In this document: in pieces, positions 39,559 to 47,219 of the stretch | Position numbering within the stretch: the stretch's first letter is position 1 | Layout: each line of letters starts with the position of its first letter | NCBI RefSeq assembly: GCF_018736145.1 | Contig: NZ_CP059997.1 | Coordinates: 10,229,501 to 10,293,500, forward strand | DNA from: Amycolatopsis sp. CA-230715 | Lineage (GTDB): Bacteria > Actinomycetota > Actinomycetes > Mycobacteriales > Pseudonocardiaceae | DNA length: 64,000 nucleotides | Direction: 5' to 3' | Notes under the pieces: generated by a model | Told to the model about the DNA's origin: nothing | The model's input: the letters and a program-made list of their open reading frames with translations, nothing else | Databases searched by the model: none | Translations under genes and position numbers: made by a program

Positions 39559-40575
39559 TCAGCCGACGGACTCGAGTTCGAAGATCGTCGTGCCCGCCAG
39601 CGCTTCGCTGACGTGGCGGTCGACGCACCGCCAACCGCCCTCCTCGAACACTTCGCCCCATTCCTCCGCGGTGGGGATGTAGGTGCCCATCAGCGCGTGC
39701 CCGACCTCGAACCCGAGCGAGAAGATCGGCATCTTGTCGTCCGGGATGTTCTGGCTGCGCACGGTGTCGCCCAGCACGAACCGCTTGACCTTCGGGAACG
39801 CGGCCCGCAGCCGCCGGAGCGAATCGACGCAGTTCTCCCTCGGCCACAGGTCGTGACCCATCAGGAAGCAGGTGAGGAGTTCGACGTCGGCGAACTCGGG
39901 CCGCGGTTCGAGGCTGCGGACGTCGGCGACCTGGAACGAGATCCGGTCCGCGAGGTCGACGCGCGCCACCTCCGCGGTGGACATCTCGATGGTGGCACCG
40001 GAAATGTCCAGCCCGATGCCCCGGGTGCCCGGGTAGCGGTTCGCGATCTGGATGAGCCTGCCGCCGCTGCCCGACCCGAGATCGGCGACCACGGAGAAGT
40101 CCTCCTTGAGCCCGTCCATGACGTGCCAGAACAGCGGGTCGAAGAAGGTGGCGTTCGCCGCGCGGCTCGCTCTGCTGACCGCCTTCGCGTCGCGGCGGTA
40201 GAACTCGTCGCCGACGCGGTTCTCCGCCTTCACCACCGACTGCATGTTGACGAACAGCTCCCACGAACCCTGGCACAGCCAGTAGAACAGCGGCTTCGTC
40301 TCGTACACTTCGTCGAACACCGGCCCGGGAAGGATCCGCCGTCCGGCCCGGTCCACCACCCCGACGGACGCGAGCGCGGCGAACACCGCCATGGTGGCGA
40401 CCGGGTCGAGGCCCTCCTTCGCCGCGAACGCGTCGACGTCCAGTTCGCGCTCGGTGTGCAGATCCTCGAGCGCGCCCAGTTCCCACGCCGCGCCGATCGC
40501 CGGCGCCGCGACCGCGGAGTTGAAGATGTCCGCCGCCGACCGGACACCGGGTTCCTTCTCCACAAACGTGCTCAT
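39559..40575 (-). CDS. Second MppJ-type alpha-keto acid C-methyltransferase
   Basis: This 338-residue paralogue of the next gene has the same layout: motif I DLGSGSG, the MGHDLWPREN block and a GHALMG segment, so the proposed His/Asp/His iron site is largely kept although the second segment reads GHA rather than GHD. Identity to the downstream paralogue is clear throughout but far from complete, so this is an old duplication, unlike the fresh NRPS repeats. Two such enzymes suggest two different beta-methylated residues, for example from phenylpyruvate and from (chloro)indolepyruvate or an arginine keto acid. ATG 40575 has a GGAAGG upstream. It sits between an aminotransferase gene and the paralogue. 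Confidence 0.8.
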   Translation of the reverse strand: MSTFVEKEPGVRSAADIFNSAVAAPAIGAAWELGALEDLHTERELDVDAFAAKEGLDPVATMAVFAALASVGVVDRAGRRILPGPVFDEVYETKPLFYWLCQGSWELFVNMQSVVKAENRVGDEFYRRDAKAVSRASRAANATFFDPLFWHVMDGLKEDFSVVADLGSGSGGRLIQIANRYPGTRGIGLDISGATIEMSTAEVARVDLADRISFQVADVRSLEPRPEFADVELLTCFLMGHDLWPRENCVDSLRRLRAAFPKVKRFVLGDTVRSQNIPDDKMPIFSLGFEVGHALMGTYIPTAEEWGEVFEEGGWRCVDRHVSEALAGTTIFELESVG

Positions 40576-40631
40576 GCGTGCTGCCTTCCGATTCCGGTCC
40601 TGCGACCGATCCGTTGTGTGCGAACGAGTTC

Positions 40632-41825
40632 TCACGTGCTTGGCGTGCTGTCCACCCGGACCGGGACCTGCTCGCGGGTCAGGCGGGCGGCAGCTTCGTC
40701 GAGGGTGTGGGGTTGCCGGTTGAACGCGACGCGGACGAACCGATCGCCGTGTCCGGCGTCGCCGTAGAAGGCCGTTCCCGGCACCACGAGCACCTTCCGC
40801 CGTTCGAGGAGCTGCTCGGCGAAGCGGTGGGAACCGAGCTCGGTCACCGTGCGGATGCCGGCCAGCACGTAGCACCCGCCCTCGGGCGCCGTGCAGGTCA
40901 GTCCCGCCTCGGTGAGCATCGTGACCGCGCGGTCGCGGAGTCCCTTCAGCTCCGGGGCCGGGTCCCACGCCGCCCGGTCGAGCAGGCCGGTGCTGACCAC
41001 CGCCTGCTGCAGCGGCGACACGGCGAACCCGGTCGCCGCGATGTGCATGCGCCGCAGGACGTCGGTCATCGCGGCGTTCGCCCGCAGGTAGCCGATCCGC
41101 CAGCCGCTCACCGCGTGGCTCTTCGACAGGCTGCCGATCACGATCGCCCTGTCCCGCAACGACGGCACGTCCGCGACCGAGAGGTGCGGGCGGTCGAAGG
41201 CGAACGCGGCGTACACCTCGTCACTGATCACGGTGGCGTTCCACCGCTCGCACAGCTCCGCGAGCAGCGAAAGCTCGTCCTCGTCGAACATGCGGCCGGT
41301 CGGGTTGTTCGGCGTGTTCACGATGACGGCCCTGGTGCGGGGGGTGAACGCCGCTTCGAGCTCCGCGGGGTCGAAGCGCCAGTCCGGAGCGTGCAGGCGC
41401 ACGAACCGCGGAGTCGCCCCGGTCAGCGAGACCGCGCCGAGGAAGTTGTCGAAGCACGGCTCCAGCACCACCACCTCGTCACCGGGGTCCACAGTGGACA
41501 GCAACGCGACGGCCATCGCCTCGGTGGCACCGACGGTCACGGTGATTTCGGTGTCCGGGTCGGCTGCGGTGGTCAGCGAGGCCGCGATCTGGGACCGCAG
41601 CCCCGCGTACCCTGCCGGGTCGCCGTACTGGTTGAAACCAGCTCGCAGTGCCGCGCAGGCGGCCTCGACGAGTTCCGCCGGCGGGTGCGGCGCCTCGGGC
41701 GTTCCCGCGGCCAGATCGACGACGCCCGGCACCCTTCCCTTGCGCAGCAACGCGAGCACGCCGTCACCCGGCAGCATCCGCACGCGTTCCGCGGTGGCAC
41801 CGCGCACGCCACTGGTCATCCCCAT
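40632..41825 (-). CDS. Class I aminotransferase (kynurenine/aromatic aminotransferase type)
   Basis: This 397-residue fold-type I PLP enzyme has VNTPNNPTGR (169-178), SDEVY (201-205) and the PLP lysine K235 in GSLSKSHAVSGWR. It resembles bacterial kynurenine/glutamine-phenylpyruvate aminotransferases. ATG 41825 follows GGAGG by about eight bases. It is the first gene of the NRPS transcription unit and is directly followed by two keto-acid methyltransferases. The simplest role is a shuttle that deaminates an aromatic amino acid to the keto acid for methylation and re-aminates the product, as in beta-methyl-Trp routes. MppP and MppQ are encoded separately, so it is not needed for enduracididine. 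Function is inferred from family and context. Confidence 0.75.
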   Translation of the reverse strand: MGMTSGVRGATAERVRMLPGDGVLALLRKGRVPGVVDLAAGTPEAPHPPAELVEAACAALRAGFNQYGDPAGYAGLRSQIAASLTTAADPDTEITVTVGATEAMAVALLSTVDPGDEVVVLEPCFDNFLGAVSLTGATPRFVRLHAPDWRFDPAELEAAFTPRTRAVIVNTPNNPTGRMFDEDELSLLAELCERWNATVISDEVYAAFAFDRPHLSVADVPSLRDRAIVIGSLSKSHAVSGWRIGYLRANAAMTDVLRRMHIAATGFAVSPLQQAVVSTGLLDRAAWDPAPELKGLRDRAVTMLTEAGLTCTAPEGGCYVLAGIRTVTELGSHRFAEQLLERRKVLVVPGTAFYGDAGHGDRFVRVAFNRQPHTLDEAAARLTREQVPVRVDSTPST

Positions 41826-42032
41826 CGGCGATCCTCCGCACCAGAATTACCCTGTACTCCGGATGACGCGCCGCGCGTTTTCGCATCAGCGCGAAAATCG
41901 TTTCTGGAAGGTTCGAGGCCTGCCCCAGGCGCCTCTGGTCTTCTGTCCCAAGAATGGTCGATGACCGCGGGCCGTTCCACATCTTTGACTCGGCAGTCAA
42001 ACAGCGCGGTCACCATTGCGCATCGACCGCGC
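41826..42032 (-). promoter_or_regulatory. Promoter/operator spacer before the NRPS operon
   Basis: This 207-base gap lies between the mppR stop and the aminotransferase start, both leftward. It holds two perfect inverted repeats: TTTGACT/AGTCAAA with a four-base loop (41984-42001), and TTTTCGC/GCGAAAA with a six-base loop (41878-41897). The first, just after mppR, could be an operator or a weak terminator. The second lies upstream of the NRPS operon. The ten-mer GAATTACCCT at 41844-41853 recurs in the spacer before mppP (45329-45338). A promoter for aminotransferase to MFS is likely here; I cannot fix the -10/-35 elements. Confidence 0.45.
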
Positions 42033-42839
42033 TCAGCTCAGTTCGGTGCCGTGGCACAAGCTCTCCGCGTACGCGAAGGCGTAGCCGGCACCGGTTTCCA
42101 CCGGCGCCAAGCTCGCGTAGTCCCCGTCGAGCGCGTCGAACAGGGCCAGCTCACCGTCGCCGGTCCACACCGGGCCGAACTCCACGTCGGCCACCTTGGA
42201 GGTCACCAGCCGCGACACCGTCCGCTCCCCCGGCAGCCAGGCCGGGAACACGCGCGTGTGCACAAGCGGCACGGTGTGCAGGAACGGCGGCTCGGCCTGC
42301 CCGGTGAGCCGTACCCCCAGCTCGGCGATCCGCTTGCCCCGCACCGAAACCGTGCCGTCGCGGCGACCTGGGCCGTCCGGACGCGAGCCCGCCCGCCCCA
42401 CCCGCACCGGGCGGCTGAGGTGGATCTCGCCGAGCTGTTTCGGCATTCCCTGCACCCAGCCGCGCATCATCGGCACCGGCCGGTCCACCCAGGCGTACGG
42501 GCAGCGCGCGAGCGGCCGCCCCCGGTATTCGCAGCCCAGCAGGATGAGGAACTCGCCGAACTGGCACTGCTCGGGATCGGTCAGCTCCGCACCGGACTCC
42601 GAGCACCACTGCCATTCCGCGAACACGGCGGCCGCGGCACCGGGGTCCGGCCCGAGATCGAGCTCCGGCGGCAGGAACCGGCGTGCGGCCGCCGGGTCCA
42701 CCCGGTAGTCGACCAGCACGATCTCCCCGGAGAAGTGCCACGGCGGTGCCGTCAGCATCGCCGAGGTACCGGACGGCGACAGGGGAAGGCTGAAGCCGAC
42801 GGGTCCGGTGAGCTGGTCGGCCGTGGTTCCAGAGGACAT
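42033..42839 (-). CDS. mppR: MppR-like acetoacetate-decarboxylase-fold enzyme of enduracididine formation
   Basis: This 268-residue protein of the acetoacetate decarboxylase superfamily has the Schiff-base lysine K134 in QGMPKQLGEIHLSRP. In the mannopeptimycin route MppR forms an imine with the hydroxylated arginine keto acid from MppP and catalyses dehydration and cyclisation to 2-ketoenduracididine rather than decarboxylation. The neighbouring MppQ-like gene ends three bases upstream and MppP is next, giving the complete P-Q-R set in one transcription unit. The context makes a true acetoacetate decarboxylase very unlikely. The start ATG 42839 is the only good candidate between the genes. 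Confidence 0.88.
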   Translation of the reverse strand: MSSGTTADQLTGPVGFSLPLSPSGTSAMLTAPPWHFSGEIVLVDYRVDPAAARRFLPPELDLGPDPGAAAAVFAEWQWCSESGAELTDPEQCQFGEFLILLGCEYRGRPLARCPYAWVDRPVPMMRGWVQGMPKQLGEIHLSRPVRVGRAGSRPDGPGRRDGTVSVRGKRIAELGVRLTGQAEPPFLHTVPLVHTRVFPAWLPGERTVSRLVTSKVADVEFGPVWTGDGELALFDALDGDYASLAPVETGAGYAFAYAESLCHGTELS

Positions 42840-42842
42840 GGG

Positions 42843-44051
42843 TCAAGCACCCTTCGACGAGGAAACGGGGCACCGCCACGCGGAAGCCAGCGCGGCCGCG
42901 GCGGCCGTGAGGCGTTCTGGCGGGGTGAAGCTGTAGGCGAGCCGGATGCTCGGTTCGCGCACCGTGCCGAACCGGGACCCCGCGGCCACCGAAACACCGG
43001 CCTCGGCGGCCGCCGAGCGGAGGTCGTCTTCGGTGCGGCCGCCGCGGAAGCGCAGCCAGAGGAAGAACCCGCCGCCCGGCCTGCGGATCGCGACCTCCGC
43101 ACCGAGTCCCGCGCGCAGACCGGTGACCAGCGCGTCCCTGCGGACGCGGAGCGCGTCCCGCAGCAGCCGCAGGTGCCGGTCGTAATGGCCGTCGCGGACC
43201 AGTACGGCGACCGCGAGCGAGGCGAGGTGGTTCACCCCTCCCCCGCTGACGAAAAGCCCGCGGCCCGAGAGCCGATCGACCGTGCGCCGGTCGGCCTGCA
43301 GCCAGCCGAGGCGCAGGCCCGGCGCCAGCGTCTTCGAGAACGTGCCGAGCCGGATCACCCCGCGGCCCCCGGCGAGGCCGGCCATCGAACACGGCACCCC
43401 GCCCCCGTCGATGCTCAGCTCCGCGTACGCGTCGTCCTCGACGACGAGCACGCCGTACCGGTCGGCGACTTCGAGCAGTGCGCGGCGCCGCGCCTCGCCG
43501 ACGACCGTGCCGGTCGGGTTGTGGAACGTCGGGTTCAGGCACACGAACCCGATCCGCTCGCCCTTCGCGCCCGCGATCGACTCCGCCAGCGCGACCGGGG
43601 ACATCCCGAACTCGTCCCCGGCGACTTCGCGCACGCGCAGCCCTTCGTCGGCGAGTATCCGGCGGCCGAAGTCGTAGGAGGTGCGATCCACGAAAACCAC
43701 GTCGCCGCGATCGGCGACCGCGTTGGCGAGCAGGTGCAGCGCCTGCGAAGTGCCCGCGGTGACGAGGATTTCACCCGCCTCCCACGGCACGCCGTCCACT
43801 TCGGACACCCGCGCGGCGACGCATTCGCGCAACACGGCGACGCCCGGATCGGCCCCATAGGACAGCGCGGCCGCGCCGAACTCGCCCAGTGCCGCGGTGT
43901 AGGCCTCGTTCAGCAGGGACACCGGCAGCAGGGCCGGTTCGAGGTACCCCGGGCCGAGATCGATCAGCCCGGCGGGGGAAACCGACTGCACGACACCCGC
44001 GTGCCACGCACGGGTGTGCGACGGCAAGCCGGCCGCGAGCGAGCACATCAT
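42843..44051 (-). CDS. mppQ: MppQ-like PLP aminotransferase (2-ketoenduracididine to enduracididine)
   Basis: This 402-residue fold-type I aminotransferase of the MocR/2-aminoadipate-aminotransferase type lacks the N-terminal GntR DNA-binding part. It has NPTFHNPTG (173-181), VEDDAY (204-209) and PLP lysine K240 in GTFSKTLAPGLRLGW. ATG 44051 overlaps the MppP stop (ATGA), so the two are coupled. In the pathway it would aminate 2-ketoenduracididine to L-enduracididine for the basic A domains. The assignment rests on family plus its place between mppP and mppR; capreomycidine-type or other basic-residue aminotransferase roles are possible but less likely. Confidence 0.82.
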   Translation of the reverse strand: MMCSLAAGLPSHTRAWHAGVVQSVSPAGLIDLGPGYLEPALLPVSLLNEAYTAALGEFGAAALSYGADPGVAVLRECVAARVSEVDGVPWEAGEILVTAGTSQALHLLANAVADRGDVVFVDRTSYDFGRRILADEGLRVREVAGDEFGMSPVALAESIAGAKGERIGFVCLNPTFHNPTGTVVGEARRRALLEVADRYGVLVVEDDAYAELSIDGGGVPCSMAGLAGGRGVIRLGTFSKTLAPGLRLGWLQADRRTVDRLSGRGLFVSGGGVNHLASLAVAVLVRDGHYDRHLRLLRDALRVRRDALVTGLRAGLGAEVAIRRPGGGFFLWLRFRGGRTEDDLRSAAAEAGVSVAAGSRFGTVREPSIRLAYSFTPPERLTAAAAALASAWRCPVSSSKGA

Positions 44052-45208
44052 CCGGCTCGCAGGACCGCCCGCAGCAGCCTCGCGCCGGAGGTGAGCGCGG
44101 AACTGGTGCGCGACAGGGCTATCCGCAGCGTGTGGTCCCCTTCGGACGGCCGTGCCCAGTGGAACTGCTGGCACGGCAGCACGTAGAGGCTGCTGCCCCT
44201 GACCGCGTTCCACACCTCCAGCCCCTTGCGCTCGCCGACGTGCAACCGTTCCACGCTGACCCTGCTGTGCTCGTCGACGAAACCGACGCCGGGCACGTCC
44301 GCCAGTTCGGCGCGCACGAGCGCGCGGTTGTCGGCGATGAAGCGGTGCAGCTCGGTCAGCCCGCCGTCCATGCCGTCCTCGGCGAACCGCTTCACCATCA
44401 GCAGCACCAGCGGGGACACGCCGAGCAGGATGTCCGAGTAGATCTTCGCCAGCGGCAGGCCGACCTCGGCCGACTGCACCAGCCACCCGATCTTGAGCTC
44501 GAGGCTCGGCCAGAGCTTCCCGGTGTCCTCGATGACCACCCAGCGGCACCCGCTCCCTTCGAGCACCGCGTAGTGGTCGTACTGCGCGGCGGGATCGAAC
44601 CCGCGGAACGAGGTGTCCAGCGTGAGCACCACGTCGTGTTCCGCGCACTCCTCCGCGAGCCGCCGCAGCCGCTGTTCGCTCAGCACCCTGCCGGTCGGGT
44701 TGTTCGGCGTGGTGACGAAGACGCATCCCACCGACGCCAGCAGCGCCGGGTCGAGGTCGCCGTCGTGCAGCCGGTCCTCCTCGATCGGCACCAGCCGCAG
44801 CCCGACGCCGCGCAGGATGTCCGGGATGTTGTCGAAGGTCGGGTGCACGAGCGCGATCGCGTCGGATCTGGTCGCCAGCGCCCTGGCGAAGATCTCCATC
44901 GACAGTGAGGACGAATAGCAGGCGAGCACCCTGCCGTCGGCTCTCGGGTACCCGCGCTGTCCGAGCATGGTGAAGAACGCTTCGCCGGATTCGCGTTCGA
45001 TCTCGTCGACCGGCCGTTCCACCGCCTCGGTCCACAACGCGGGCAACGCGTCGACCACTTTCCGCTGCCCCGGGGTGAGCTCCTGCCTCGCGTGCCCGTC
45101 GGCGAGGTTGAGCGGGCTGCTCAGCGCCAGGTATTCGAACTGGGTCAGGTTCTCCGCGGCGGTTTCGTCCTGCCTCGGCGCTGCCGTGGCCCCCGTCATT
45201 CTGTTCAC
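44048..45208 (-). CDS. mppP: MppP-like PLP-dependent L-arginine oxidase/hydroxylase
   Basis: This is the first enzyme of enduracididine synthesis. MppP uses PLP and O2 without other cofactor to convert L-Arg to 4-hydroxy-2-ketoarginine. The N-terminal segment ENLTQFEYLAL, followed by LADGHARQ, is characteristic of this small family and forms its active-site lid. VTTPNNPTGRVLSE and PLP lysine K231 in EDTGKLWPS are present, as is the C-terminal ending HWARPSEGDH. I chose GTG 45208, five bases after GAGG; ATG 45199 is the alternative (383 residues instead of 386). It starts a unit with mppQ and mppR after a 200-base gap that probably holds a promoter. Confidence 0.9.
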   Translation of the reverse strand: MNRMTGATAAPRQDETAAENLTQFEYLALSSPLNLADGHARQELTPGQRKVVDALPALWTEAVERPVDEIERESGEAFFTMLGQRGYPRADGRVLACYSSSLSMEIFARALATRSDAIALVHPTFDNIPDILRGVGLRLVPIEEDRLHDGDLDPALLASVGCVFVTTPNNPTGRVLSEQRLRRLAEECAEHDVVLTLDTSFRGFDPAAQYDHYAVLEGSGCRWVVIEDTGKLWPSLELKIGWLVQSAEVGLPLAKIYSDILLGVSPLVLLMVKRFAEDGMDGGLTELHRFIADNRALVRAELADVPGVGFVDEHSRVSVERLHVGERKGLEVWNAVRGSSLYVLPCQQFHWARPSEGDHTLRIALSRTSSALTSGARLLRAVLRAG

Positions 45209-45408
45209 AAGCACCTCACGTGGAGAGTAGTTGATTTTCCGTGCTTGGAGCCCGGCGCGCACAGAACCGAAATGAATTGACGATGAGAACGCCGGACTCA
45301 CCGGACGCGCTATTCACGACCGGGATAGGAATTACCCTCGGAGAGTATCCACGCCGGGTCTGGACAGGCAAATTTTTCCGGCCGTTCGGGCACAGGTTTC
45401 GCCACAAT
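45209..45408 (-). promoter_or_regulatory. Spacer with probable promoter for mppPQR
   Basis: This 200-base gap between the flavin reductase stop and mppP is more A/T-rich than its surroundings (for example GCAAATTTTTCCGG near 45370-45383). It contains the ten-mer GAATTACCCT at 45329-45338, shared with the spacer before the NRPS operon at 41844-41853. A separate promoter for the enduracididine genes is inferred; no -10/-35 pair is certain, and no clear terminator is seen after the flavin reductase. Confidence 0.4.
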
Positions 45409-45951
45409 TCAACGTTCGACCGCGTGCCACGAAGAATAGCCGCGGAATCCGTACAGCAGCGGCGGTTGCCCGTCGGGCACCCGATCGTCCACTTGGTACA
45501 CACGACCCAGCACGACGACGTGGTCGCCCGCCGCCACGGTGCTCGCTACCCGGCAGTCCGCGATCGCGTGCGCGTCGGAGACCAGGTGCGGCCCGCCGAA
45601 CGCCGGGTCGGCGAGCCACCGGACGCGGTCGAACCGATCCGGCAGACCGGAGGCGAACAGTTCCGCGGTGGCGCGCGACCCCCGGTGCAGCAGGTTGACC
45701 GCGAACGCCGACGCGTCCAGCACCGCGCGCAACGTCGGGCTGCCGGTCCGCAGGCACACCAGCATGGTGGCGGGCTCCACCGTGACGCTGCACACCGACG
45801 AACACGTCATCCCCCACGGCGTGCCGTCGGGCTCGCTGGCGGTGACGATCGCGACGCCGGTGGGAAAGGTCGACATCAGCGCCCTGAACCGCGAGGGCTC
45901 GACCGTGGCCTCGCCGACCGCGAACGCGTCGTCGCGCTGGGGACTCGTCAT
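45409..45951 (-). CDS. Flavin reductase (partner of the tryptophan halogenase)
   Basis: This 180-residue protein of the HpaC-like flavin reductase family has the FPTGVAIVT motif (about 29-37), the GMTCSS segment and the LLHRGS segment. It would use NAD(P)H to reduce FAD and supply FADH2 to the halogenase two genes upstream. ATG 45951 overlaps the antiporter stop by four bases (ATGA), so it belongs to the mbtH-oxygenase-halogenase-antiporter operon and is the last gene there. Such dedicated reductases are usual in tryptophan-halogenating clusters. The role is inferred from family and operon; flavin and pyridine nucleotide preference cannot be read. Confidence 0.85.
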   Translation of the reverse strand: MTSPQRDDAFAVGEATVEPSRFRALMSTFPTGVAIVTASEPDGTPWGMTCSSVCSVTVEPATMLVCLRTGSPTLRAVLDASAFAVNLLHRGSRATAELFASGLPDRFDRVRWLADPAFGGPHLVSDAHAIADCRVASTVAAGDHVVVLGRVYQVDDRVPDGQPPLLYGFRGYSSWHAVER

Positions 45952-47219
45952 GGCCGTGCCACCTCCGGTACCGGTTCCGCGGCTGCCCGCCGGGTGATCC
46001 GCTCGATCAGCCGGTGGGCGGGGCTCGCGCTCGCGGTGGTCACCAGTGCCATCACCACCAGCGCGAAGTACAGGGACGGAGTGAGGATGTGCGCCTGGTA
46101 GCCGGCCTGGAGCACGGCGAGTTCGGTCAGGCCCCGCGCGTTGAGCAGAGCCCCCGCCCGCAACGCCGCACCGGGTGGCAGGCCGCCGAACCGGGCGCCG
46201 AGGTAGCCGCCGCCGAGCTTGCCCGCCCCGGCGAGCACCGTCGCGAGCCCGATGGCGGTCCACGGCACCGCACTGGTCACGTCGGCGAACACGGTGACAC
46301 CGGTGACCACGAAGAACAGCGGCACGAGCGTGCGACCGGCCCTGGTCACGATCAGGACCGGCCCGCGCCACGCCCCGCTCCCGGCGGGCAGCGCGAAGCC
46401 GACCAACACCGCGCCGAAGATCTCCGTCAGCCCCCAGTGCCGCAGCACAGCGGACGCGGCGAGCCCGGTTCCCGCCAGCGCCAGCGCGGCGCCGCGGGGG
46501 AACCGCGCGCACCACGCACCGGCCCGCGCGGTGCTCAGGAAGCGGCGCAGCGCGGCCGCGGCGAGCACCCCGGCGGCCAGCACCGCCAGCAACCGGGCGG
46601 TACCGCCGAAACCACCGGTGCCCAGCCCGATCGCCACCGCGACCAGCAACCACGACGCGGCGTCGATGAACACCGCGACGACCACGACCAGCCTGCCGAT
46701 CGGGGTGTCGGAAAGGCCGTCGTCGGCGAGGATCCGTGCCAGCACGGGAACCGCGGTGACCGACAACGCCACGGCGACGAGCAGCGCCACCGCGGGCGCG
46801 GGCGCGTCCCCTCGCACGGCGGGACCGCCGCGGAGGAGCACCCAGGTCGCGAGCAGCGCGCCCGCGGCGAGCGGGACGAGGATGCCGCCCGCCGTGGTCC
46901 AGCCGACGAGCCTGCCACGCAGTTGCGCCGGCTTCACGCGGATCTCGTGCGCGACGCCGACGACGAACAGCACCAGCCCGACGTGCCCGACGAGCCGGAC
47001 CCAGTCGAGCACACCCGCGGGCAGCACCGCGTCCACGAGGTGCCGCCCGCCGATCGCCATCAGCACCGGCCCGACCACGATCCCGGTGGCGATCTCGAAG
47101 ATCACCGCCGGTTGCCGGAGCAGCCTGGCGAGCAGCCTCGCCACCAGGACGAGCACCGCGAGGGCGCCGAGCGCGAGTGCCGAGTGACCGGCGCGGAGAG
47201 CGATCTCGGCGGCGGTCAT
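45948..47219 (-). CDS. CPA2-family cation/proton antiporter
   Basis: This 423-residue membrane protein has about 12 hydrophobic helices, with QPAVIFEIATGIVVGP near residues 36-51 and ALLNARGLTELAVL near the C-terminal third, both typical of the NhaP/KefB-type monovalent cation:proton antiporters. Similar genes occur in glycopeptide and other peptide-antibiotic clusters, where they are assumed to help export or tolerance; that role is inferred. ATG 47219 overlaps the halogenase TGA by one base (TGATG), and its own stop overlaps the flavin reductase start. There is no TrkA-N regulatory domain, so it is at the short end of the family. Confidence 0.82.
   Translation of the reverse strand: MTAAEIALRAGHSALALGALAVLVLVARLLARLLRQPAVIFEIATGIVVGPVLMAIGGRHLVDAVLPAGVLDWVRLVGHVGLVLFVVGVAHEIRVKPAQLRGRLVGWTTAGGILVPLAAGALLATWVLLRGGPAVRGDAPAPAVALLVAVALSVTAVPVLARILADDGLSDTPIGRLVVVVAVFIDAASWLLVAVAIGLGTGGFGGTARLLAVLAAGVLAAAALRRFLSTARAGAWCARFPRGAALALAGTGLAASAVLRHWGLTEIFGAVLVGFALPAGSGAWRGPVLIVTRAGRTLVPLFFVVTGVTVFADVTSAVPWTAIGLATVLAGAGKLGGGYLGARFGGLPPGAALRAGALLNARGLTELAVLQAGYQAHILTPSLYFALVVMALVTTASASPAHRLIERITRRAAAEPVPEVARP

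Noticed and set aside
40578..44186. 1202-codon rightward open frame opposite the aminotransferase and enduracididine genes
   Set aside because: It crosses several real leftward genes and encodes low-complexity Arg/His/Gly sequence; a shadow of GC-rich coding.
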